Made by a program: the position numbers and the translations under genes
Notes under the pieces: generated by a model
Seen by the model: the letters and a program-made list of their open reading frames with translations, nothing else
What the model was told of the DNA's origin: nothing
The model's database searches: none
Shown here: positions 26,572 to 35,249 of the stretch, one piece after another
Numbering within the stretch: position 1 is the stretch's first letter
Layout of the letters: the number at the start of each line of letters is the position of its first letter
Source: Rhizobium giardinii bv. giardinii H152
GTDB taxonomy: Bacteria; Pseudomonadota; Alphaproteobacteria; Rhizobiales; Rhizobiaceae
Assembly: GCF_000379605.1 (NCBI RefSeq)
Contig: NZ_KB902689.1
Location: 1-42,850 of the forward strand
Length of the DNA: 42,850 nucleotides
Reading direction: 5' to 3'

Positions 26572-27636
26572 TCACTTGTCCTCCCAGGCTACGGCCTCGC
26601 CTTCCTTGAGAAATTTTCCGCCTTCCGTGACGATCAGATCATTGGGCGCAATGCCGCTGGTCACGACGAAATCGCTTTTGCGGTAACGGGCAACCGCAAC
26701 CTTGCGAAGGGAAACGGAGCGGGTTTCGTTGTTCACCCGCCACACGGCCGGTTCACCCTTGTCGGAGGCGATGGCGTTGAACGGCAGCACCATGCCGCTG
26801 CGCGGAGAGGAGCGGAGTTTGCCGACCACCGGCGTGCCGAGCGGCCATTGCGCGTCCTGCGGAAACCCCACCTTGATCCGGATCGTACCGGCTTTCGTGT
26901 CTATCACGGGGGAGATCTCCCGGATGGCGGCATGGACTTCGAGCGTGCGATCCCCGACCGGCGCCACCTCGACGTCGGCCAACGGGGGACCGCCGAGAAA
27001 GAAAGACTCGAAGACATCAAATACCGCGTCTCTTGGACCGTCATGGGCGAGCGTGAAGGCGGACTGCGCCGCCGACACAACCTGCCCTACCTCCAGGGTT
27101 CGTGCCGTGATGATCCCATCCGTGTCGGCCTTCAACTCCGTGTAGGACAGGGCGTCCTCGGCGGTCGCCAGTGCGGCCTCGGCAGCCTCGAGAGAGGCTT
27201 GGGCACTCGTCAGCTCCTTGCGCGCTTCATCAAAGGACTGCTGAGGGATTGCCTGCGATTTTACCAAGGCCCTGGCCCTCTCAAAGGCCAGCGTCTTCTG
27301 GTTGACGACTGCCTGCGCAGATTCCAGTGCGGCTCGGGCGACGTCCAGGTCGGCTTGTTGCTCGGTATCGTTGAGCCGCGCGAGGATCTCGCCGGCGCGA
27401 ACGTGGGAGCCGACATCAACCCATCGCTCAATGACGCGGCCACTGATGCGAAAGGAAAGTTCGGTCTGGATCCGGGCCTTCACCTCGCCGGTGATTTCCG
27501 CTCCCGGCTGATACTGGGTCTTGGAAACCGCAACGACGCGGACCATCTGCGGCGGCGGCGTTACCTCAGCCTTGTCTTCGCAGGCAGCCAGAACCGCGCA
27601 GGCGAGACCAATTCCGAGCAATCGAAAGGACTGCAT
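26572..27636 (-). CDS. efflux membrane-fusion lipoprotein (first of two)
   Basis: A 354-residue HlyD/AcrA-family adaptor. The start is ATG 27636, with GGAG upstream and a signal MQSFRLLGIGLACAVLAAC giving lipobox VLAAC (Cys 19). Lipoyl-like halves lie around ELSFRISGRVIERWVDVGSH and TDGIITARTLEVGQVVSAA, with a helical hairpin between. It is the first gene of the efflux operon, opposite a divergent TetR gene. The two palindromic operators between them should control both. Confidence 0.93.
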   Translation of the reverse strand: MQSFRLLGIGLACAVLAACEDKAEVTPPPQMVRVVAVSKTQYQPGAEITGEVKARIQTELSFRISGRVIERWVDVGSHVRAGEILARLNDTEQQADLDVARAALESAQAVVNQKTLAFERARALVKSQAIPQQSFDEARKELTSAQASLEAAEAALATAEDALSYTELKADTDGIITARTLEVGQVVSAAQSAFTLAHDGPRDAVFDVFESFFLGGPPLADVEVAPVGDRTLEVHAAIREISPVIDTKAGTIRIKVGFPQDAQWPLGTPVVGKLRSSPRSGMVLPFNAIASDKGEPAVWRVNNETRSVSLRKVAVARYRKSDFVVTSGIAPNDLIVTEGGKFLKEGEAVAWEDK

Positions 27637-27719
27637 TTTTGCTCCAGTAGGTTTGCGAACAAACGGGAAGCCAGGCGTTCGCGGTCTCCGGTCTGATGCG
27701 TATAAACGGGCCATCGCCC

Positions 27720-27765
27720 ATGTTGACAACGCCCACCTAAAGCTTAGTGTGGGCAATGTCAACAT
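27720..27765. promoter_or_regulatory. main TetR operator of the efflux operon
   Basis: A 17-bp inverted repeat: ATGTTGACAACGCCCAC (27720-27736) against GTGGGCAATGTCAACAT (27749-27765), 15 of 17 pairs matching, 12-bp spacer. TTGACA-like -35 elements lie in each arm. Confidence 0.7.
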
Positions 27766-27778
27766 CGCGCGGCAAAAA

Positions 27779-27797
27779 ATGTTGACATGCGCAACAT
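27779..27797. promoter_or_regulatory. second TetR half-site pair
   Basis: ATGTTG (27779-27784) and CAACAT (27792-27797) repeat the outer halves of the main operator. A TTGACA is at 27782-27787, 30 bp before the regulator ATG, so it would autoregulate tetR. Confidence 0.55.
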
Positions 27798-27817
27798 GAG
27801 AATCTAAATGTGCGACT

Positions 27818-28504
27818 ATGACCCAGCACAGTTCCACTACAGAGCAGCGTCCCTATCACCATGGCGACCTGCACAGCGCGATCGTCGGTGCCGCACTCGC
27901 TGTCCTCAGCGAGTCACAAAACACCGAGTTCTCGCTTCGTGAGCTCGCCCGTCGGGCGGGCGTAAGCCATAACGCCCCCTACAAGCACTTCGCCGACAAG
28001 CGTGAATTGCTCGCCGCCGTGTCAGCGGTAGGGTTTGAGCTCCTGGCGAAGCAGATGACCGATGCGACAAAGGACCTCGACAGTCCGCATGAACGGCTTG
28101 CCGCTATTGCGCGCGCATATGTCTGCGGCGGCGTCAACAATCCCGCGCTCTACAGATTGATGTTTGGCGGCTATCTTACCGGTCAGGATGACGGGCGCCC
28201 GCCTATCGAAAGAACCGCGGCGGAGGACATGAAAGCACTTCTGGTGGAGGCGATAAGCAACGGCGCTCTCGGGCGCCCCATCCCGAACACCACGGAAAAT
28301 ACACGCGAAATCGATGGTGCAATTTTAACGTTCTGGTCTCAAATGCATGGCCTTACGCTGCTGTTGGTGGACCGCCTCGTCGGACCCAGTGAAAAAATGG
28401 CGGAGCTGACCGAAAGCCTCTTGCAGGGCATGCTAGACGGATTGGCAAATTGTATCCCTGCAATACCAGCCGGCGTGTGGGTAGGTCCTCCGCTTGCCAA
28501 GTAG
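27818..28504 (+). CDS. TetR-family repressor of the efflux operon
   Basis: A 228-residue TetR regulator. After the typical RPYHHGDLHSAIVGAALAVL comes the helix-turn-helix FSLRELARRAGVSHNAPYKHF (about residues 44-64). The C-terminal ligand domain includes NPALYRLMFGG, typical of the WHG group. It is divergent from the two adaptors and pump, with palindromes in the 180-bp gap. It most likely represses the operon until the pump substrate binds. The ribosome site before ATG 27818 is weak. Confidence 0.92.
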   Translation: MTQHSSTTEQRPYHHGDLHSAIVGAALAVLSESQNTEFSLRELARRAGVSHNAPYKHFADKRELLAAVSAVGFELLAKQMTDATKDLDSPHERLAAIARAYVCGGVNNPALYRLMFGGYLTGQDDGRPPIERTAAEDMKALLVEAISNGALGRPIPNTTENTREIDGAILTFWSQMHGLTLLLVDRLVGPSEKMAELTESLLQGMLDGLANCIPAIPAGVWVGPPLAK

Positions 28505-28571
28505 GCCCGGGGCCCATGCGGAACCAGTATCATTTTGCGCGGTGCGGGCGCGTGCCGGGAGTTGAATTCTC

Positions 28572-28998
28572 ATGGACGCATCCGTCTCTGCTCTTGTAGG
28601 CCTCGCAGGCGTTGCGATTGGCAGCATTTGCCACAACGTGGATGACGCATCGATCACAGGCGAAGGAAAAGTATTGGGAGGTCGAGGTTGGCAAGCGCGA
28701 AAAGCTCTTTGCGGATTTCATCGCCGAAGCCACGCGGCTTTACGGTGACGCAGTAAGCCACCAGAAGGACGACGTCTCCGATCTCGTGCTGCTTTATGCA
28801 CTGGTCGCCCGGATGCGCCTGATCTCAACCCGTCCGGTTGTGCATGCAGCCGAGCTGGCGATGGAAAGGATTGTCGAAACCTATCTGACACCCAATCGCT
28901 CGCTCTCTGAAATGCGCGGTCTCGCGCATTCGGGCGCGATGAACTTTCTCCGCGATTTTGGTGAGGCTTGGGAAGAATTGGCGGGCCTGCCTACTTGA
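28572..28998 (+). pseudogene. frameshifted membrane-anchored hypothetical protein
   Basis: From ATG 28572 (GGGAG upstream) the frame gives MDASVSALVGLAGVAIGSI, an N-terminal membrane segment. Near 28626-28632 the coding sense jumps by one frame to FATTWMTHRSQAKEKYWE and continues to ETYLTPNRSLSEMRGLAHSG and the stop at 28998. Together they match a common rhizobial family of unknown function with one N-terminal anchor and a helical cytosolic domain. A small deletion after GSI explains the break. The downstream part alone could be translated from TTG 28612 as 128 residues, without the anchor. Confidence 0.6.
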
Positions 28999-29415
28999 CG
29001 ATATGATTTTGCCGAACTTGGACCATCCGCCTGAAGCGACTCGAATGTAGGAGCAAAGTCCTTGCTGTGGCTGATGTGCAGCCGTGTTCGCAATCGTCTG
29101 GTCGTTGATGTGGATCAACGCAAGCTCAGAGATTGGAGGCATGATGTGATCTCTATCGTCGTCGGGAGATAGTGCAGCCATTTCAGTGAGTTTTTGCCGT
29201 CTGTCGACGCTATTTGATGTCACGCAAACGATATGTTTCAATGCCAATATCATTTGCCTTCGGCATAGACGAAAAAAACAGCATCCAAACACGGGTATTC
29301 CTGTATCCTCGAGTAGGCCCGTTTGGGCCAACGCTCCCGGTGCATGGGAAAAATGAGCTGAACGCTTCAGTCGTCGCCATGAATTGCTCCCCTATATCTG
29401 CAAAGGAGGGACAGA
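28999..29415. other. long promoter/leader region of the DUF3141-pta-ackA-fabI genes
   Basis: About 417 bases holding the FixK/FNR box at 29105-29118, then an AT-richer stretch at 29180-29290. I looked for a PhoB box (TGTCA repeats at 11-bp spacing) and found only one isolated TGTCA at 29218. Confidence 0.5.
29105..29118. promoter_or_regulatory. perfect FixK/FNR anaerobox
   Basis: TTGAT-GTGG-ATCAA is an exact match to the rhizobial FixK/FnrN consensus TTGAT-N4-ATCAA. It lies 297 bp upstream of the DUF3141 ATG. A class II promoter here would start near 29153, giving a leader of about 260 bases. Confidence 0.75.
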
Positions 29416-31647
29416 ATGTCCGAGCTATCCATTCTTCCACCGACACCGAACTTCACCAACCCTTTCGCCACTTACTGGATCGACGCATGGCAACGCTCGA
29501 TCCTTTACCTCGACGTCATGAAGCGCCGCGGGGCCCAGTATGAGGAGCAAGCAGCGCGCACCGCGCCGCATGTGCTGGATTACGCCACCGAGCTTGTCTG
29601 TGATGGGCGAAGCCTCGCGCGGCCGGTCAACTATGGGCTGGTCCGCATCGTTCCACCGGCCGACGTGGTGATCGATCCGCTCAAGCGTCCGTTCGTCGTC
29701 GTCGATCCGCGTGCCGGCCACGGGCCTGGTATTGGTGGTTTCAAGGCCGATAGCGAAATCGGCGTGGCGATGAAAGCCGGGCATAGCTGCTATTTCGTAG
29801 GCTTCCTGCCGGAACCCGTTCCGGGGCAGACAATTGAGGACATCGTTTACGCAGAGGCCACGTTTCTCGAGACCGTCATCGAGCGTCACCCTCAAGCCGA
29901 TGGAAAGCCCTGTGTCGTCGGCAACTGCCAGGCGGGCTGGTCCGTCATGATGCTTGCCGCGCTGCGGCCTGAGTTGTTCGGCCCCATCATCATCAGCGGC
30001 ACGCCGCTCTCCTATTGGGCGGGTGTCGAGGGTCAGTATCCGATGCGTTATTCCGGCGGCCTTCTCGGCGGAAGCTGGCTGACGGCCCTGACCGGCGATC
30101 TCGGTGCCGGAAAATTCGACGGGGCATGGCTGGTGCAGAATTTCGAGAACCAGAACCCTGCCAACACCCTGTGGAGCAAACAATACAACCTCTACTCCAA
30201 GATCGACACGGAAGCCGAGCGCTATCTGGGCTTCGAACGCTGGTGGGGTGGGCATGTGACGCTGAACGCAGAGGAAATGCAGTTCATCGTCGACGAATTG
30301 TTTGTCGGCAACAGGCTTGCCGCCGGCGAGATACGGACGTCCGACGGGACGGCGATTGACCTGCGCAACATCCGCTCTCCGATCGTTGTCTTCTGCTCAA
30401 AGGGCGACAACGTCACGCCGCCGCAGCAGGCACTCGACTGGATCCTCGATCTCTACGACAGCGTCGACGAGATACGCTCTCTTGGGCAGACCATCGTTTA
30501 TACGGTCCACGAGAAGATCGGCCATCTAGGAATTTTCGTTTCGGCCAGCGTCGCGCGCAAGGAACACGATGAGTTCGCGTCCAATATCGATCTGATCGAC
30601 GTGTTGCCGCCCGGCCTTTACGAAGCGGTTCTTGAGCCGAGGGGCGAGGCCATCGACCATCCCGAGCTGGTCGGGGGCGAATGGATCATGCGCTGCGAAA
30701 CCCGTACTCTGGACGACATTCGCGCCTTTGGCGGTAACGATATCGAAGACGAGCGCCGATTTGCCGCTGCGGCGCGGCTCTCGGAGGTCAATCTGGCAAA
30801 CTACCGCCTCTTTGCCCAGCCGGCGGTCCGCGCGGCCGCGACGCCGCCAGTGGCCGAGGCGATGCGTCATCTCCACCCGTTGCGCCTCAGCTACGAACTG
30901 TTCGGGTCGAAAAATCCATGGCTGGCCTGGGTCGAAGACGCCGCGGAATTCGTGCGTATAAACCGCCTTCCGGTGGAGCCGGACAATCCTTTCCTCGCCT
31001 TTCAGGAACAGCTGTCGAACCAGATCGTCGACGGGCTCGAGCATTGGCGGCGCCTGTCCGAGAAGGTGGCGGAAGAGACATTCCTCGCCGTCTATGGCGC
31101 CGCTCCTCTGCAGGCGGCGCTTGGCATCGATCAAGACACCAGCCGCCCGCTACGCAAGGCACCCAAAAGCCTGCTGAGCGGTGCCTTGCTCGAAACCCGG
31201 ATCGCCGCCTTGAAAGAGAAGATAGCGCAAGGTGGCACTCTCGAGGCGCTTGCGCGATCCCTGCTCTTCGTCGGCATGGTGCGCGGCAGAGCGGATGAGC
31301 GCGGCTTCGAGGCAATCCGCAGGATAAGGCGCAGCCATGCTGGTGCGGGTCAATTGACACTAGCCGGGTTCAAGGCGTTGATGCGAGAGCAGTATTTCCT
31401 CCTGCTTATCGACGAGGCAGAAGCCCTTGAGGCAATCCCCACCCTCTTGCCGGCGGACATAGGCGAGCGCCGAAAGGCTTTCGAGATCCTTCGCGACGTG
31501 CTGGAATCGTCCGGGGCATTGGAGGACGCCGCAGCCGAGCGCCTTGAACGCGTGGCCGAGTTGTTCAACATCGGCACGGAGGAGGTTGACAGCAACCCGA
31601 CACCTGGAGCGGCAAACAAGAGCGCTCGCGTTCGCAGCGTTTCCTGA
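29416..31647 (+). CDS. DUF3141 alpha/beta hydrolase, PHA-synthase-like
   Basis: A 743-residue protein of the DUF3141 family, annotated in places as poly-3-hydroxyalkanoate synthase-like. The lipase-type box GNCQAGW (near residue 175) has the nucleophile as Cys, as in PhaC. Further alpha/beta-fold parts are VVVDPRAGHGPGIGG and VFCSKGDNVTPP, with a late His in HEKIGHLG. The C-terminal third (SLLFVGMVRGRADERGFEAI) is helical and resembles a TerB-like region. ATG 29416 follows AAAGGAGGGAC. It heads the row with pta, ackA and fabI, with gaps of 20, 2 and 25 bp. Reaction unproven; a role in acyl or hydroxyalkanoate metabolism under low oxygen is inference. Confidence 0.88.
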   Translation: MSELSILPPTPNFTNPFATYWIDAWQRSILYLDVMKRRGAQYEEQAARTAPHVLDYATELVCDGRSLARPVNYGLVRIVPPADVVIDPLKRPFVVVDPRAGHGPGIGGFKADSEIGVAMKAGHSCYFVGFLPEPVPGQTIEDIVYAEATFLETVIERHPQADGKPCVVGNCQAGWSVMMLAALRPELFGPIIISGTPLSYWAGVEGQYPMRYSGGLLGGSWLTALTGDLGAGKFDGAWLVQNFENQNPANTLWSKQYNLYSKIDTEAERYLGFERWWGGHVTLNAEEMQFIVDELFVGNRLAAGEIRTSDGTAIDLRNIRSPIVVFCSKGDNVTPPQQALDWILDLYDSVDEIRSLGQTIVYTVHEKIGHLGIFVSASVARKEHDEFASNIDLIDVLPPGLYEAVLEPRGEAIDHPELVGGEWIMRCETRTLDDIRAFGGNDIEDERRFAAAARLSEVNLANYRLFAQPAVRAAATPPVAEAMRHLHPLRLSYELFGSKNPWLAWVEDAAEFVRINRLPVEPDNPFLAFQEQLSNQIVDGLEHWRRLSEKVAEETFLAVYGAAPLQAALGIDQDTSRPLRKAPKSLLSGALLETRIAALKEKIAQGGTLEALARSLLFVGMVRGRADERGFEAIRRIRRSHAGAGQLTLAGFKALMREQYFLLLIDEAEALEAIPTLLPADIGERRKAFEILRDVLESSGALEDAAAERLERVAELFNIGTEEVDSNPTPGAANKSARVRSVS

Positions 31648-31667
31648 TCGAAGCAGAGGGGTTTCCG

Positions 31668-32624
31668 ATGAACGACCTGACAACGACGACACGTGAGCCA
31701 TCCAAATACGACCGGCTGATTGCCGCTGCACAAGAGGTGGCGCCTGCTGTGACGATCGTGACGCATCCCTGCGACGAGAGCTCGCTGCGCGGCGCGATCG
31801 AAGCGGCCGAGAGCAGGCTGATCGTTCCCGTTCTGGTGGGGCCGGCGGCTAAGATCCGGGCTGTCGCGGCAGAGCACGGGCTTGACCTGAAGGAGTACGA
31901 AATCGTCGATGCGCCGCACAGCCATGCAGCTGCGGCGCAGGCGGTCGCCCTGATCCGAGAGGGACGGGGCGAACTGCTCATGAAAGGCAGTCTCCATACC
32001 GACGAACTGATGCGCGAAGTCACGGCCTCGGCGACGGGGTTGCGCACCGAACGCAGGATCAGCCACGTCTTCGTGATGGATGTGCCCGGCCACGCCGACA
32101 CGCTGTTCATCACGGACGCGGCGATCAATATCTTTCCCGACCTCGACGTCAAACGCGATATCGTGCAGAATGCCATCGACCTCTGGACGACCATCGGGCT
32201 TGGCCAGCCCCGCGTGGCGATTGTTTCGGCGGTCGAAACCGTCACAACCAAGATACCGTCAACCATCGAAGCGGCGGCGCTGTGCAAAATGGCCGACCGC
32301 GGCCAGATCACCGGCGGCGTGCTCGACGGCCCGCTTGCGTTCGACAACGCGATCAGCCCCGAGGCCGCCCGCATCAAGGGGCTCACCTCGCCGGTGGCGG
32401 GGCGGGCACAGATCATCGTCGTTCCGGATCTGGAGGCAGGAAACATGCTCGCCAAGAACTTGACGTTCCTCTCCCATGCCGATGCCGCCGGGATCGTGCT
32501 CGGCGCGCGCGTACCGATCGTGCTGACATCGCGGGCAGACACGGTGCGCAGCCGTCTGGCTTCGTGTGCGGTTGCCACGCTCTACGCCGCCGCGCGGCGG
32601 CGCGCCGCGCAAGTGGCGGCCTGA
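31668..32624 (+). CDS. pta: phosphate acetyltransferase (phosphotransacetylase)
   Basis: A 318-residue short-form Pta/Ptb enzyme that transfers acetyl between CoA and phosphate. Family blocks are [55 protein letters not shown] and [21 protein letters not shown] 31668 follows GAGGGG. It lies between DUF3141 and ackA, so its acetyl-phosphate passes to acetate kinase. In Sinorhizobium meliloti a pta-ackA operon has been reported as phosphate-stress inducible through PhoB; I see no clear PhoB box here. Confidence 0.93.
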   Translation: MNDLTTTTREPSKYDRLIAAAQEVAPAVTIVTHPCDESSLRGAIEAAESRLIVPVLVGPAAKIRAVAAEHGLDLKEYEIVDAPHSHAAAAQAVALIREGRGELLMKGSLHTDELMREVTASATGLRTERRISHVFVMDVPGHADTLFITDAAINIFPDLDVKRDIVQNAIDLWTTIGLGQPRVAIVSAVETVTTKIPSTIEAAALCKMADRGQITGGVLDGPLAFDNAISPEAARIKGLTSPVAGRAQIIVVPDLEAGNMLAKNLTFLSHADAAGIVLGARVPIVLTSRADTVRSRLASCAVATLYAAARRRAAQVAA

Positions 32625-32626
32625 AC

Positions 32627-33805
32627 ATGGACGCGATCCTTGTCGTCAACGCAGGCTCGTCCAGCCTCAAATTCCAGATCTTCGAAATTGCCGATGTGGG
32701 CCTGAGACGCTGCATCCGCGGCCAGATGGATGGTATCGGGACGAGGCCGCGTCTTGTGGCGACTGCTGCCGATGGAGCGGTGCTGGTTGATCGTCGCTAT
32801 GCGCCTGATGCGGTTGGCCACCTGCCGGCGGCGATTGCCGAAACTCGCACCTGGCTGCAGAGCCTCGAGGGGTTCAGCCTCCGGGCGATCGGGCACCGGG
32901 TCGTGCATGGCGGCCCGGATTATGCGAGACCGATGCTGATCGACCACGACACCCTGGACAGGCTTGCCACTTTCCAGGAGCTTGCGCCGCTGCACCAGCC
33001 GAACAACCTGGCGCCCATCCGTCTTGCGATGGAGATCAATCCGGACGTTCCGCAGGTCGCCTGTTTCGACACGGCATTCCATCGCGGCCACGCCCCGCAT
33101 ACGGATTGCTATGCCTTGCCTTGGGACTACTACGAGCAGGGCGTTCGGCGATACGGCTTCCACGGCCTGTCCTACGAATATATTGGCGAGCGGTTGGCCG
33201 AGGTCGCACCCGCTATCGCCGGCGGACGCATCATTGCTGCCCACCTCGGCAGCGGCGCGTCGATGTGCGCACTGCGGGAGGGGCGCAGCGTCGAGACGAC
33301 GATGGGTTTCACCGCGCTCGACGGCTTGCCGATGGGGACACGACCGGGCCAGATGGATCCGGGCGTCGTGCTCTACCTGATCGAGCACAAGGGCATGAGC
33401 GCCAGGGAGGTGACCGACCTCCTCTACAGGTCGTCCGGCCTAAAGGGTCTGTCAGGAATATCGAGCGATATGCGGGAGCTTCTCGCCAGCGACAACCCGC
33501 GTGCCGCCCTCGCCATCGATCACTTCGTCCATCGCTGTGCGCTCAGCGCCGGCATGCTTGCCGCTGCGCTCGCAGGCCTCGACGCCTTCGTGTTTACGGC
33601 TGGCGTCGGGGAGAACTCCGCCCCGATCCGCGCCCGCATCACCGAAAGGCTCGCCTGGCTCGGCGCAGACCTCGACGCTGCGGCAAATGAAGCCGGTGAG
33701 ACCCTGATATCCACCCCGGCGAGCCGCGTTGCAGTCTACGTTCTGCCGACGGACGAGGAACTGATGATCGCGCGCCATACGCTGGCGCTCGTCAACATGT
33801 CTTGA
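32627..33805 (+). CDS. ackA: acetate kinase
   Basis: A 392-residue acetate kinase that forms ATP from acetyl-phosphate. ATG 32627, 2 bp after the pta stop, opens directly into [16 protein letters not shown], the N-terminal ASKHA motif; an upstream extension would have no meaning. Other conserved parts are [42 protein letters not shown] and FTAGVGENS. Length is normal. With Pta it makes or consumes acetate with substrate-level ATP gain, fitting low-oxygen control by the FixK box. Confidence 0.97.
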   Translation: MDAILVVNAGSSSLKFQIFEIADVGLRRCIRGQMDGIGTRPRLVATAADGAVLVDRRYAPDAVGHLPAAIAETRTWLQSLEGFSLRAIGHRVVHGGPDYARPMLIDHDTLDRLATFQELAPLHQPNNLAPIRLAMEINPDVPQVACFDTAFHRGHAPHTDCYALPWDYYEQGVRRYGFHGLSYEYIGERLAEVAPAIAGGRIIAAHLGSGASMCALREGRSVETTMGFTALDGLPMGTRPGQMDPGVVLYLIEHKGMSAREVTDLLYRSSGLKGLSGISSDMRELLASDNPRAALAIDHFVHRCALSAGMLAAALAGLDAFVFTAGVGENSAPIRARITERLAWLGADLDAAANEAGETLISTPASRVAVYVLPTDEELMIARHTLALVNMS

Positions 33806-33830
33806 AGCCAGACACAAGGAGAAGCAATCA

Positions 33831-34616
33831 ATGTCCATTCCGGTCGTCAATGCACAGCTTCTTAGGGGGCGAAGAGGATTGATCGTCGGCATCGCCAACG
33901 ATCGCTCGATCGCCTGGGGTTGCGCACGCGCCTTCCGTGCCTTCGGTGCCGAGCTTGCGATCACCTATCTCAACGAAAAGGCCAGGACCTATGTCGAGCC
34001 GCTTGCCCGCGAGGTGGAGGCACCGATCTTCATGCCGATGGACATGGCCGTTCCCGGCCAGATCGAGGCGGTTTTCGACCGCATCGCCAGCACCTGGGGC
34101 GAGCTCGATTTCGTCGTCCACTCCATCGCCTTCTCGCCCAGGGATACGCTCGGCGGGCGCGTCGTCGATGTGCCGCGCGAGGGGTTTTTGACAACGATGG
34201 ACATTTCCTGCTGGTCCTTCATCCGTATGGCTCATCTTGCCGAACCCTTGATGAAGAACGGCGGCACGCTGTTCACGATGACCTATTACGGCTCGCAGAT
34301 GGTGGTCGAGAACTACAATATCATGGGGGTGGCAAAGGCCGCCCTCGAGAGCGCCGTCCGCTACCTCGCCGCGGAACTCGGACCGAAAGGCATTCGGGTC
34401 CACGCCATCTCTCCGGGTGCGCTGGCGACCCGCGCCGCCTCCGGCATTCCTGAATTCGACGAGCTTCTGGAAAAGACCAGGACGAAGGCGCCGGCCCGCG
34501 AACTCATCAGCATCGAGGACGTCGGGGTGGCAACGGCCTTCTTGGCCCACGACGCCGCGCGGCTGATCACGGGACAGGTGCTCTACGTCGATGGCGGCTA
34601 TCACATCATCGACTGA
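33831..34616 (+). CDS. fabI: enoyl-[acyl-carrier-protein] reductase (NADH), FabI type
   Basis: A 261-residue short-chain-dehydrogenase-type enoyl-ACP reductase, the last step of the fatty acid elongation cycle. The nucleotide-binding start is RRGLIVGIANDRSIAWGCAR, the family signature is DFVVHSIAFSPRDTLGG, and the catalytic Tyr-x6-Lys is in NYNIMGVAK. The ribosome site AAGGAG precedes ATG 33831. It is the fourth gene of the DUF3141-pta-ackA-fabI row and probably a second copy besides the housekeeping FabI; rhizobia often carry FabI1 and FabI2. NADH use links it to the redox state. Confidence 0.93.
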   Translation: MSIPVVNAQLLRGRRGLIVGIANDRSIAWGCARAFRAFGAELAITYLNEKARTYVEPLAREVEAPIFMPMDMAVPGQIEAVFDRIASTWGELDFVVHSIAFSPRDTLGGRVVDVPREGFLTTMDISCWSFIRMAHLAEPLMKNGGTLFTMTYYGSQMVVENYNIMGVAKAALESAVRYLAAELGPKGIRVHAISPGALATRAASGIPEFDELLEKTRTKAPARELISIEDVGVATAFLAHDAARLITGQVLYVDGGYHIID

Positions 34617-34809
34617 CGAACCGTCACCATCGGGGAAATTCGACGCTCAATGACATCGAGCAGCCAGCCGTTTCTGCCTTCCTGCCAGAAGGGTTTCGGC
34701 AGGAGCTGGAGATTTGGCATGGCGACAAATTCGCCCCGAAGCGATCACGTCGCTGTTGATAGCGCCGTGTCATCTCTGCACATGCGTGTCCCGACCAGGC
34801 CATATGGCG
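34617..34809. other. intergenic after fabI
   Basis: Convergent gap with no strong hairpin or gene recognised. Confidence 0.4.
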
Positions 34810-35046
34810 TTAGGCCCGTTCGTTCCGACCGCGCACCGAAACCAGTCGGTCAAAGGTTCGGCGCAGACCCAAGATCGGCGCGGTCAAACAATCAAATACG
34901 ATGCCAGCGGTTTTTCGGGTCGGCACGATTTGTCTACAACCAGAAAATGAGTTGATCTCCGCCTTCGCCACTTCGTGCACCTGATCGGGAGGCGGTGAAT
35001 AGATTTTACCCTGGTCGAGGGAAACGATCGTCAAGGTCGTGAGCAT
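34810..35046 (-). CDS. small hypothetical protein
   Basis: A 78-residue protein (MLTTLTIVSLDQGKIYSPPP...). The start ATG 35046 is supported by AGAGGAGACTCACA upstream, a good ribosome site. No domain, signal or membrane segment is clear. The region 35050-35150 upstream is AT-richer, with a perfect palindrome at 35133-35149 that could form part of its promoter. Function unknown; reality of the gene rests on the ribosome site. Confidence 0.4.
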   Translation of the reverse strand: MLTTLTIVSLDQGKIYSPPPDQVHEVAKAEINSFSGCRQIVPTRKTAGIVFDCLTAPILGLRRTFDRLVSVRGRNERA

Positions 35047-35132
35047 TGTGAGTCTCCTCTAATCCTGCGCCAATCGACGCCGAGAGGAGCATTCTCAATG
35101 ACAAGCCCGTTTAGGGTCCTTCAGCGGATGCT

Positions 35133-35149
35133 AAAAATTACTAATTTTT
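35133..35149. promoter_or_regulatory. AT palindrome
   Basis: AAAAATTA-C-TAATTTTT, perfect, in a GC-rich region. It lies about 87 bp upstream of the small gene at 35046 and 100 bp past the end of the CadC-like gene; it could be an UP element, operator or bidirectional terminator. Confidence 0.35.
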
Positions 35150-35249
35150 CCAAAGGGCACGGCAGCCGAAACAACCTGACGCGTCACTCTTGGCGTACCG
35201 CTCGGCTGCCGAGGCGCCCGTGATCGGATGAGTGGCAAGAGCGCCGGCG

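Noticed and set aside
26086..27696. 536-codon plus-strand frame opposite the two membrane-fusion genes
   Set aside because: Antisense shadow of two certain genes.
29190..29230. PhoB box for the DUF3141-pta-ackA genes
   Set aside because: Only one TGTCA (29218); no second copy at 11-bp spacing.
29425..30255. 276-codon minus-strand frame opposite DUF3141
   Set aside because: Shadow of a strong plus-strand gene.
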